The position numbers and the translations under genes are program-made. The notes under the pieces were generated by a model. That model saw only the letters and a list, made by a program, of their open reading frames with translations, was not told the DNA's origin and did no database searches. A stretch of DNA of 64,000 bases from Antedon mediterranea (Eukaryota > Echinodermata > Crinoidea > Comatulida > Antedonidae). The first letter of the stretch is position 1. The number at the start of each line of letters is the position of its first letter. Positions 22,614 to 33,196 of this stretch are shown here, piece by piece. The stretch spans positions 5,963,001 to 6,027,000 of the forward strand of contig NC_092671.1 of assembly GCF_964355755.1 (NCBI RefSeq). The letters run 5' to 3'.

Positions 22614-22990
22614 AGGATTTATATAGCGCTTTTCCAAGTGACCAAAGCGCTGTATAATAGAAAATACTATATACTCAACAAAACTTACAAAAAACAAAAA
22701 AAAGAAAATGGAATGAAAATACAAAAATATATATATATAAAAACTATGAGGGCCTATACAAAAAGTTACCGTAATTTCATTAACATTATTTAGGAAAGAG
22801 ATAGGTTTTTAACATTTTCTTGAAATATTGCACATTTGGGGCTTCACGAATATAAGATGGTAAGTTATTCCACAATCTAGGACCGATGACAGAAAAACAC
22901 TTATCGCCAAACGACCTCTTGGGGATGGCAAGACGGGTATGGTCTTGGGTAGATCGAAGTCCATGCCGACCAGAATGGTGTTTGTTTATA
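22614..22990 (-). pseudogene. 3' end of a non-LTR retrotransposon (minus strand), RT C-terminal tail
   Basis: On the minus strand, from about 22985 to TAA at 22788-22786, the frame reads HHSGRHGLRSTQDHTRLAIP, then KRSFGDKCFSVIGPRLWNN and LPSYIREAPNVQYFKKMLKT. The R-SFGDKxFSVxGPRLWNxLP ... FKxxLKTxLF signature is the usual C-terminus of L2/CR1/Crack-type elements. Downstream, the 3' tail contains agcgctttggtcacttgg and aaaagcgctatataaat, typical of the ends of such elements in marine invertebrates. It is strongly 5' truncated. Confidence 0.82.
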
Positions 22991-23850
22991 AGGTCCTATA
23001 AATAACCATTCAGATTTATAATGTTTTAGATTTTTGTAAAATGTTTTCTTTAATACCAGTTAAAGGTGAATTTATAAAGTTTTTCCCATCTTTACAATTT
23101 CCATGGATACAATTTGTGGCATTTTCTCTGAACTTTGTTAAGATCAATAAGTGTTCTAGGTTGTTAAAATCAATAATTTTCATTAGAGTCAGTTTATTGT
23201 TTATTGTGCAATGTTATACTTCATTAATTCCTTATCATTGATCTCTTTACTACTGTATGGTATGATCTCTATTTTTTTGTTACAATTATAAAAGATGTAT
23301 TGTCCCCCAAAAACATGAAAAATAAAGATTAATTAAATCATACTTTGAATAGGCCATTTTGTAGTTTTAACAAAGTTAATCACTTCTGTAGAAAAAAAAT
23401 GGAAAAAAATTAATGTTTTCACTAATTTAATACTAAAATGACAAAAAAATAAGTGGTTAAATAAATTCAACCAAAAACCCATTGGTTGCTAGCCAATTTG
23501 ACACAGTTTTTTCAAGTAAATCATTTTTTTTTCAGATCCAATTTTTGGTCAAAGTGAATAACTATATAGTGTACAATATATGTGACATTAAAATGACATA
23601 TTCAACAAACAAATTTTTAAACAATTATTTCTTTAAAGGGTCAATAAATCTTTAAAAGAATATTAATTGGTTTATATATTTGTCCCCTTGTATTGTACAA
23701 GAATAAAACCAAAAATAAAATATTGTTCGTTTTTTATGTACCGTGTGTAAAATTTAAATCACTGTGTATCCAGTATTGCAAGGGTGGTAATTTTTTCCAA
23801 CCATTCCAGCCCTTCCCTAATTTCAACATCTACTGTAAATAAAACGTTTA
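22991..23850. other. AT-rich gene-free stretch
   Basis: No exon, RNA gene or element end was recognised; poly-A and poly-T runs only. Confidence 0.5.
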
Positions 23851-23975
23851 AGCTTGGTTCCCACTAGGATGTAAGCACAATGTAAGTACACAAGAGATTT
23901 AAACTGTCGCCTGTCAATTGGTCAACTCACTGCATTGCATTGCTGCAACGTGTCCTACTGTACTGGGGACCAAGA
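23851..23975. mobile_element. Short MITE with agcttggt-ccc ends
   Basis: The left end agcttggttcccactag and the right end tactggggaccaaga are inverted copies. Both are flanked by ttta (847-850 and 976-979), a candidate target duplication (TTTA or TA). About 125 bp and non-coding. Confidence 0.6.
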
Positions 23976-23979
23976 TTTA

Positions 23980-25601
23980 GCGATACCAATACCATGTTTT
24001 CGGTCATCCTTATCCAATTTTGTAGTTGGTGGTTCAAATTTGTTCATACTATTTTGTCTTATGCAACGAACAAAGTTCAATTTTAATAGATCTTTCTAAT
24101 GTTAATTGCTACAGTATGCTCCCAGAATATTGAGATGGTAAATTGTGTAATAGCTAATATCAGATTTCCTCATTAAAATACATTGCATTCAATTTCATTA
24201 ACTGTAACTGTATTTCATTGTACAGTAACACAGAATGTCGTACCACGGTACTAATAATAGACAAATTATTTTTTTTTACTCATAATCATCATCTTCCTGT
24301 ACTGTGCAGAACCTTATTTGAGTATAGTCATACATAATGACTACTGTGGAAGAAAACAAATATGTGTATAGAATATTTATTTATATTGTATACTGTACAG
24401 TAGATCCATCTTTTAATTTCAAACCATTTAAAAATGTAAAATTTGTCAAAACATACTCATACCACGAATACAATTACAAAGAAAAATATATTCACACTAA
24501 AACACAAACGTGTTTATAATTTAAACCTAACACAAATAAGAAACTCGGTTCCCGCAGGGGTCTGGTTTAAATATTCATCATCAACAAAAATTACAACGAT
24601 GATTAACATAAACAATTTTTTATTGAATCTATTTTGATACCAATAAGAAAAATGTTATTTTATATTGAATTTCAATAAACAAATTAAATTGAAAAATAGA
24701 CTTATACTGTTTTACTAAATGTAATAATTTTTCCATTTTAATATTAACTGTAGTTTCATATCACAGCATTGAGTCTCCGATTTCCATCATATCGTCTTAG
24801 CAGCAGGGTTTACCTGTACTTTACTCTACAACGCCTCTGGCTACATACAACCAATGAAAGCATAACAACGAGAGGTATCCACGCTTATGGGCATTTCTCG
24901 TAAAGTGGTATTTTCAACATTTTTCCCGTCTTATATGTGAAAGATAATTGTAAAATGGCAATTCTACTTTCTCAAGGTTCAATCCGTTAGCACTGTGTTT
25001 ATTTGGTCGTCTTTAGTCAGATTGTATGTTTTTGTAGATAAATACATTCTATTTTTGTTTTATAAAATAGATTGTATTAAAACTTTTAGAGCTAACATAT
25101 AACTAATATACTGCATCATAGAAAATTTAGTACTGAGGTATGTTTAACATAAAATAGTCATACATGATGGTTGAGTGTTTTAAATTGGCAGCCACGGAAA
25201 GACCATAAACTGCCCAGCTATTTATATACCGGAAATTAATTATGTAAATAATAAACGATAAAGATGAGGAAATCTATGAGAATTAGATAAGCTGTCTCAA
25301 TTGAGATTCAAATCCAGAAATAGAATTGTTGGGTTATTTATACTTGTTTTATTTTTCCTCAATCTGTAAAATATTTTATGGCAGATTTGATGATTTTCAC
25401 AAGGACCAGACAGTAAATGTATCATACGTTAATGAAACAAAAATTCTACATTAATTGTTGCCATAGATCCTATTTCTCCTAACTTGAAATAATTATATTG
25501 GACTTCATCAACTACTGTATAGGTACTGTAATCCCTCCTTTAGGAAACCCACTATTAAAAAGGAAAGGGAATGTTCAGCCAACCCCTCTAGAGACATCCC
25601 T
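23980..25601. other. AT-rich gene-free stretch
   Basis: Nothing supportable. A less AT-rich segment at 24760-24910 has no convincing splice-bounded frame. Confidence 0.5.
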
Positions 25602-26263
25602 GTAAAGGGCAATTTACACAGACAAGCGGTAACGGTAAGCATGCTTTTCCACAAAGAATCTGTACCATAAATCTTTTAATTGTAACCCTGGGTTATTATT
25701 CTTTGATTGTTTTTTAGGGTGGGTTACTATTAGAAGGGGGGTTACAGTACATGTACTATTAGAGTAGTGGGTTACTAGTAGTAATCTTAAATAGGCACCT
25801 GAAAATAGTAAACCAATCCCCAACTTTTCTGGTCACCAACTCATAGCAAAATAATAAAACAGTACGAATAAACAAATTTGTTTGAACTCTAACTTTTTTT
25901 TATAAACTCAAAAACACTCAATCCTCCCCCACTCTCGAGATCAACATGCATTATCTCCTTATTTTCAAAATATGGCTACATCATAAGTTTTTGTGACTCT
26001 ACAGTAATAGTAACCCCCATGGGTTTGAGTAGTGGGTTATTATTATACTGCAGATTGACTTATTTATAAAGATGGGTTACTATTAGATTGTGGGTTACTA
26101 TTAGAAGATTTACGGTATCCTGATTGGGTTTCCGCTTTTCCTGCCTGTCTGCGTTTTGTATATGTGGTCATAAGAAATAACGTAGATTCTATATTTTTGT
26201 TTTCAGTTTACCACTTACCGTTACCGTTCCCGCTCGTCTATTCAATTGTAAATTGGCCTTTAG
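25602..26263. mobile_element. MITE with ggcaatttaca ends, interrupted by a second MITE
   Basis: The left end aaagggcaatttacacagac/aagcggtaacggtaa and the right end ttaccgttaccg ... caattgtaaattggccttta are inverted. The same element without the interruption occurs at 45982-46172 (ttacacagacgagcggtaac ... gcttgtcaatgtaaattagt). Its internal block cacaaagaatctgta resumes after the inner insertion as tcctg, matching the uninterrupted copy. Confidence 0.75.
25665..26115. mobile_element. Inner MITE (451 bp) nested in the element above
   Basis: The ends ccataaatcttttaattgta(accc) and gggttactattagaagattt(acgg) are inverted over about 24 bp with a few mismatches. TA dinucleotides flank it (25663-25664, 26116-26117). 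The interior carries several gggttactattag motifs in both orientations and no coding frame. Confidence 0.72.
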
Positions 26264-27302
26264 TTTATTAGGAGAAACTTTTACCGTTACCGATTGTCTG
26301 AGGAGACACTTTTTTAGGTTCTGAAGTCTACGATATTGTACAATTTATCTTTTTAAATGCCAGCTCATTGCAAATGTTGAAATGGTTAAAAACTGTTTTC
26401 TGATTTCTACGTAATTATTATACATTATGCTTGCATACAGCTGTATGTGTCTGAAATTGAACATTTAACAGCTAACCATGCACAACATGTATAAAACGCC
26501 TTTCAAATCTGTTAGCAATTGATGCCTAGACATTTTAATTTATTCATAGGCATTTTTTCACACAAGATGTGAAAATATACCTAAAGCATTGAATTTTCTA
26601 GTGTTTTAGGGCTATTTTAGTAAGTCAAAGAAATTTGGCATAATATTTGCTATGGTAGTCCAAAACTGGACAGCTACAGTAGGAAACATGAATTATAATA
26701 ATTTTTTTATCAATTAAAAAAGCACAACAGCATAATCAGTTTTTTTTATATTTATTTCTGATCTTCTAACAATGAAAATGAAAATTTACAACTTCCCTGT
26801 AATTTTGATATCTCTATTCCTTATTGTATTAAAAAATTAATTGAGAAAATTAACTAATATAATGTTTAGTGCCGCATGCCTCATCTAGAGTCAAATTTAT
26901 TCTTCCCCTTCCTATCATCTGTCGTCATTATTCATTTTAAATAGACTATTTACTATACATACACGCAAATTTGATGAATATTAATGGTAGGAAAGTTTAA
27001 AATAGTTTCCAAATAAATATTGATTATAGACTGTCTAGACTCAGATTAGAATTGTTGTCTCAGCCTGCCTGATACTTAGTACCAAACCCTCTCCTCCTTT
27101 CACCCCCAGCCCAGAACATAATTTGGGTTGGGTTAAAAAAAAAGTGGAGATGATTGGAGGGAGAACTTACTGTACTTGGTATATTATAACAATAAATGGA
27201 CTGTACTGTATGCAGACAGAAAATTCAATGGTAACAATATGAAATGATGGAAATAAACAATTATTTATGCATTAAAATTAATTTTAATTTGTTTAAATCT
27301 CT
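26264..27302. other. AT-rich gene-free stretch
   Basis: No supported gene or element was found. A short C-rich piece (ctctcctcctttcaccccc) lies near 27090-27112. Confidence 0.5.
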
Positions 27303-27452
27303 TCCACTATCACACTTTATGTGACAAAACAATGTGATGTGCCCATGGACATGATGATTTCATATCACTACCATATTTAAGCATATCACTACCATATTTG
27401 AGAACATCACACTTTTTTTGTCAAACTAGTTTGATAGTGTAGACAAAGCTTA
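27303..27452. mobile_element. Palindromic MITE family, copy 4
   Basis: cactatcacactttatgtgac ... caatgtgatgtgcccatgga ... caaactagtttgatagtgta/gacaaagctta, all in the family order. Confidence 0.87.
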
Positions 27453-28093
27453 AAAGGGAGGGGGTGGTAAACGTTGAATTCCATACCTGGGGAGAAAACA
27501 TTCAATACTATACTGAGGGAGGAACGGGGGAGATCACTTCCAAATGTCTTACTGTATTTTGTGAGAGAGGAGTGGGATGAGGATAGAGACAAAGACTCGT
27601 GCTATATAAACACTATTGTAATGTCATTAAAGTTCATATTTTCTGTTTTTATAATTCTTTACAAAAGAATGGTGAGTCATTCTTTACATTCGACACTAAT
27701 AAAATTTATGAATTCTGAATATGTCTTCCTATCTCTAGTAATTCTCCCGAGAAATTGTAAACTTGTAAAAACGTAAATATTTTATAACAAGAAGTGTATC
27801 CATCCTGTAGATTTATAATGTTCAAATTTGTTTTTTAAAATAATAATTGAAAATTAGCTATTGTATTTTTTAATTAAGCGATGGAATGTGATTTTTGTCT
27901 TACCTTATGCTGTCGTAAATGTAATTTCGACAAAATAAATTGTGTAAAGATATTGGGTTCTTATATTCAGGAGAGTCAAAAATGTTTATAAAATAACACA
28001 AATAACGCTTAAGTTTAATGTTTGTGCCTAGATTACCTGGATAAGCTGACATTGGCCTACTACTCGATTATATAATATTTTTATTAAACTCAG

Positions 28094-28135
28094 ATAATGC
28101 TACAGTACATTCCACTTGTGGATTGTGTAATCTTG
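28094..28135 (+). CDS. Candidate 42-nt exon with a CxxC motif (speculative)
   Basis: It is bounded by ttaaactcag and a consensus donor g|gtaagt, and open in phase 1-1 as NATVHSTCGLCNLG, which would fit the donor phase of the candidate exon at 18226-18265. A CGLC pair suggests the first ligands of a zinc-binding module, but no following exon was found. It may be chance. Confidence 0.18.
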
Positions 28136-28836
28136 GTAAGTACAAGCTGGAAAATTCTCCACACAAACTAAGACAAACATAGAAATGATGATGGGTTCTT
28201 CATCCCTACCCCACCCCACCCCCTCCTTTTCAAATTATGTCCTTTTCCCCCTCTAAATCCGCATATACTGTAATTGTGCTTTGTAATTTATTATAGATTA
28301 AAAATAAGAAAAAAAAAACATTCCACTGTATGATTATATTTACTAATGATTTCACGTCCATTTATGGCTTAGACAATAAGGCATTTTTTTAATGTAATGG
28401 TTCAAACTATCATTATCTCCTGGATGTCTTTGTCTAGTGGACTGACTGTCCTTGAGACCTAATCCACCAGACCGTCTCCCATTAATGATGTAAGCTGCTC
28501 TCCCCATTATAATAATGCACGCTGCTTAATTATGAAATTTTCTTTTTAGAAACTGAAAAAAAATTTTATTCAAAGAAGTTGTTTGCATTTCATTTGTTTT
28601 TATGTGTGAATAGTGGACTTTATATTTGCTGTAAATTTATGTCATGGTAACTTTACTCTACTTTAATATACCACCATGGAGGTATACAGTATACTGTACG
28701 TACAGTAAGGTGTAAAGTACAGTAAGTCTATATACTGTACCATTACGAAGAACATTTAAAGGAAGGTGATAAATGGTCATTTTGTCAGGGTAAAGTACTG
28801 TTTCCTATGGTATTTTGGTCAGGGAAAGATTTAGGC

Positions 28837-28877
28837 GGGGGGGGGGGGGGGGATAAACAGGGTTTAGCCCCCCCCCC
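28837..28877. repeat. G16 run facing a C10 run
   Basis: Sixteen G at 28837-28852, a short spacer ataaacagggtttag, then ten C at 28868-28877. The tracts can pair as a GC hairpin or form other G-rich structure. Read length errors here are likely. Confidence 0.85.
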
Positions 28878-29188
28878 TATCCCCACCTAAAATTTAGCAG
28901 CCATGTCTTTTTGAAATAAAATAATTATATTTTTACTTTTTCTGCAGCCCGATGGATCGTTTTTATCATATATGAAATATTTATCCCCTCCCCCTAATCT
29001 ATAATGTTGGATTAGCCCCTGTTGGTCACAAGATCAAATACGTTTTAGTAATACTAATAATAAGGTACAACAAGAAAAAAAAACCAAACCTACAGTATCT
29101 GCACATCCACGTTAACCTTCAATGGTGAAACATATTTTCCTTCAGGTTGTTAAATGTTCAAAGTTGCTGGTCTGAACATCTCTAATTA

Positions 29189-29450
29189 CGTAGCCATAAC
29201 ATCGGCATGGGTTCGAGGCTCACTCACTCCATGGTTTTGGTGATAGAACGAGTCTTCTCGGATAAGGACTATAAACCGTAGGTCCAGTGTACACATCTAG
29301 CTCGTGTGCACTTTAAAGAACCTAGTACATTTTTTGAGACGAGTAGGGGCTTAACCCCGGTGTATTAGAACATCACAGCCACTGATCATAACTGGGCCCT
29401 CTAGGAGACCAGTCTTTGACTGAAGAGGTTACCCAGTATAAATATATATT
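29189..29450 (+). mobile_element. SINE-like repeat, copy 1
   Basis: It shares order and sequence with 32884-33196: cgtagccataacatcggca, a tRNA B-box-like gggttcgaggctcactc, acgagtcttctcggataagg, gtccagtgtacacat, ctttaaagaacctagtacat, and the end agtctttgactgaagaggtt, followed by an A/T tail. A 5' tRNA A box is not evident. Confidence 0.72.
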
Positions 29451-29949
29451 TCAATCAATCAATTCTACCAGCCTTGTCCACCCACTGTACACAGCATCCA
29501 TTTCAATATTTGGGATTGTTTTTATATTGACATTGACAAGTGTGGTTTGTGGTTTTGTAAGTAATATGTTTAGTAGTGTTATTTTTATGTCAATATGGAA
29601 GAAAGTTGTCCAGTACACCAGGATGTTCATGATATTCTTCGCAAACATTCACAATGTTATTATTCATACACAAAATTACTCACTGTGTTTACAATATTTT
29701 GTTCGATATTCAGGTAGATATTCAAAGCCCAGAAATTTTTCTTTGCCGAAAAATTTATATCATACTTTTTACTATACCACCAGCCAAATAGATTGGAAAA
29801 GGAATATAGTTAATATAACACAAAATAAAGATATTCTCAAGTTATTCATCTATTGTTATCCATTGTTGTTTTTTTATGTAAATTATTTTCACTGTTACAG
29901 TGTATTGTTAGGCTGTCTACATTGCTTATTTATTATTTACGATTCTTAG
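29451..29949 (+). other. Unusually long open frame with hydrophobic segments, unidentified
   Basis: After the SINE tail the frame stays open for about 165 codons to TAG at 29947-29949. It encodes two hydrophobic stretches (SISIFGIVFILTLTSVVCGF near the start; IYCYPLLFFYVNYF and LLGCLHCLFIIY near the end) around a basic, aromatic middle. There is no known motif, no good start context and no obvious splice frame. It is longer than expected by chance in DNA of this composition, yet its codons are AT-driven. It could be a decayed membrane-protein exon, a TE frame or noise. Confidence 0.25.
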
Positions 29950-30118
29950 TGTACTTCTCTTTGTTTGCATCAATTACTTATTTTCAATTGACTTGACAAC
30001 TGAATCATTATTTGTCTTGTCTTTTATGTTATTTGTATAAAACATATTTTCCAAATGATATTTAAGTACTTTATAGTAATTCATAATACTACAGTACATG
30101 GATTTTTATTAAATCTCT

Positions 30119-30640
30119 CAGCTTCTCTCCACATTCCCCATCCCCACACATTCCTTATTCCCAGGCTACTGTACACATTTCCCATTCTCACACATTCCCC
30201 ATCCCCACACATTCCCCATCCCCAATCATTTACCATCCCCACATATTCTCCATCCCCACACATTCCCCATCCCCACACATTCCTTATTCCCAGGCTACTG
30301 TACACATTCCCCATTCCCACACATTCCCCATCCCCACACATTTCCCATCCCCAATCATTCCCCATCCCCAATCATTCCCCATCCCCAATCATTCCCCATC
30401 CCCAATCATTTACCATCCCCACACATTCTCCATCCCCACACATTCCCCATCCCCACACATTCCTTATTCCCAGGCTACTGTACACATTCCCCATTCCCAC
30501 ACATTCCCCATCCCCACACATTTCCCATCCCCAATCATTCCCCATCCCCAATCATTCCCCATCCCCAATCATTCCCCATCCCCAATCATTCCCCATCCCC
30601 AATCATTTACCATCCCCACGCATCATTCCGTATCCCACAC
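30119..30640. repeat. C-rich minisatellite (cattccccatccccaat, 17 bp) with higher-order copies
   Basis: Tandem 17-bp units with cacac/caat variants. A marker block ttccttattcccaggctact recurs at about 30149, 30281 and 30461, so larger blocks of roughly 132 and 180 bp have been duplicated. The minus strand reads repeated GGGGATGGGG, giving many closely spaced G4 runs. Frames open across it are not genes. Confidence 0.92.
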
Positions 30641-31412
30641 ATTATTCCTTACCGCTGCACATTTCGAACCTCTACACATTCCTCACTCCTCCACATTTCC
30701 CATCCCCACATGCCATTCCCCATCCCCTACACATTTCCTCACCCCTACAGATTCCCTACCCCTACACATTTCCCATATCCACACGGCATTCCTGACCCCT
30801 ACACATTCCCCATCCTCACACCTTCTCCACCCCTACACATTCTCATCCTCACTCCTCCTTCACCCCTAGACATTCTCCATCCTCACACCTTTTACACCCT
30901 TATACATTTCTCACACCTTATCCACCCCTACACATTCTCATCCTCACTCCTCCTTCACCCCTAGACATTCTCCATCCTCACACCTTTTACACCCTTATAC
31001 ATTTCTCACACCTTATCCACCTGTACACATTCTCATCCTCACTCCTCCTTCACCCCTAGACATTCTCCATCCTTACACCTTTTACACCCTTATACATTTC
31101 TCACACCTTATCCACCCGTACACATTCTCATCCTCACCTTCTCACCCGTACACATTCTCCATCCTCACACCTTCTCCACCCCTACACATTCTCATCCTCA
31201 CCTTCTCATCCCTACACATTCTCATCCTCACCTTCTCACCCGTAAACATTCTCATCCTCACCTTATCCACCCGGACACATTCTCATCCTCACCTTCTCAC
31301 CCGTACACATTCTCCATCCTCACACCTTCTCCACCCCCTACACATTCTCATCCTCACCTTCTCACCCGTAAACATTCTCATCCTCACCTTCTCCACCCCT
31401 ACACATTCTCTA
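30641..31412. repeat. Pyrimidine-rich array (cctacacattctcatcctca family)
   Basis: Degenerate units of about 25-33 bp. A 95-bp higher-order block beginning actcctccttcaccccta recurs at about 30851, 30946 and 31041. With the preceding array it forms about 1.3 kb in which the plus strand has very few G. Confidence 0.9.
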
Positions 31413-32176
31413 TTGTACATCCATCCGTATGAATTATGCAAGGTATAGCATCGTGCTTTTTTATTCATTATTATGCTGATTAAGGAGATACATTTTCTAT
31501 TATCTTGCTCCCTCCTTAGCCTAAGGGGGATATTTATTCAAAATGGCAATATTGCTCAAAAATTAAATTTCTTTCAAGAATATAATCCCTTGAAAATGTA
31601 CAGAATTTCAAACTTCAGTTAATATCTTTAGTGCGCTTTTAAATCCATAAATAAGACGGAAAGGATCGGAACATCCAATCGGAAATTATATAATTCGCAG
31701 TGACGCCCCTTCAGTATTGACCAACGTGCAGTATGTTTGACAGACATAGTTATTCAAACTTCTATTCCCAATGTAACAATCGTTTCCTTTGTGATTTTTA
31801 GAGTGATCGTTGGATTTTATAAACAAAATTGAAACTAGGTCAAAATTTACTAAAGTTGTCTGAATGCATTTGTAAAGGCAATCCAATTATTATGTATCCC
31901 AATGCTACAAATATAATAACAAATAGCAATACAAAGGCAAATGACTGAAAAAATGACAATGGTTTGGTATCAGTGGTTAGATCTCAATGGAGATACAAAA
32001 TAAAATATTAAAGCAGAAAGCTAAATCAAAATGATAAAGTAAAACAGCCAGAAAAATTAGCAGAGCTTTCGGGCAACACTAGCTAGTGATATAATGAATA
32101 TCATGCAATTTATACTATAATGTCCAGTTCACATAGTCTTTTTGCACAAGGTTTTGGAATATCTGAGAATAGAGAT
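31413..32176. other. AT-rich gene-free stretch
   Basis: No exon, RNA gene or element end was recognised. Confidence 0.5.
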
Positions 32177-32262
32177 GTCCACTGAATAGAGATGTCTCCT
32201 GAATAGAGATGTCCCCTGAATAAAGATGTCCCCTGACTAGAGATGTTCTCTGACTAGGGATG
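32177..32262. repeat. Short 17-bp minisatellite (gaatagagatgtcccct)
   Basis: About five units with substitutions. The unit is clearly related to the gaatagaggtttcccct unit at 47.4-48.85 kb. Confidence 0.85.
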
Positions 32263-32883
32263 TCACAAAGGAGGCTTCTATTGTATTCATATTATCTACA
32301 GTATTAATCTATCATTTTCACTACAGTGTGCTCACTGGCTTCTGTTTATTTCAAGCTATTTCTCAATAGCCAAAGCCACTATACAACATACTTTAATGTA
32401 AACATTTTTTTTACTTCGTCACTTTGTTATGCTTTGTAAATTTACAGTAGTCTCGTGGAATTTGATGGTTGAACTAGATTTCTACTTCAGGTTATGTAAA
32501 TTGGCCTAGATAATCACAAATAAAATTGTTATACATTTCATATTGTAGTTTTTAGCAGTAATTTTTACTAGAAACACAGGTTGGATGCTACTTATTCCTA
32601 AATTATTTAAATTCATTTGGTATTTATAATACAAAAACACCTTGTTCGATTGACTGCAGAACAATTTATATTAAGTCTGTAGTTACAGTACATCTGTTTT
32701 GACTATTCACATGTTTCAACTCACAAATAACACAGTACAGTAGGAGGCGTATCATTTCACCACTTTCCCATGAAAATATTATTTTATCCTACTTGGTCAC
32801 TCAATGCATTGTATACCGTATGTCCATTATCATAGGAAAATTCTATAATATAGTGTCACATATTAAGACAGTGGAACCGTAAT

Positions 32884-33196
32884 ACGTAGCCATAACATCG
32901 GCAAGGGTTCGAGCTCACTCGCTCCATGGTTCTGGTGGTACTGTAGAACGAGTCTTCTCGGATAAGGACTATAAACGGTAGGTCCAGTGTACACATTTGG
33001 TTCATTAGCACTTTAAAGAACCTAGTACATCTTTCGAGACAAGTAGGGGGTTATCCAGGTGTACTAGTTCAAACACAGCCACTGTCACAAACTCATCATA
33101 TTACTATACACTGGGCCCTCTGGGAGAACAGTCTTTGACTGAAGAGGCTACCTAGTAGTATAAAGAATAAATAAATAATAAATAAATAAATATTTA
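32884..33196 (+). mobile_element. SINE-like repeat, copy 2
   Basis: Same family as 29189-29450, in the same orientation, with an added segment near its 3' part. The 3' tail is (aata)n/(aaat)n (33164-33192), as expected for target-primed insertion. The B-box-like gggttcgagctcactc is present. Confidence 0.74.

Noticed and set aside
30055-30964. Frame encoding a Pro/His/Ser-rich repeat protein (HSPSPHIPHPQSF...)
   Set aside because: A by-product of the C-rich minisatellite, which contains almost no G and therefore few stops.
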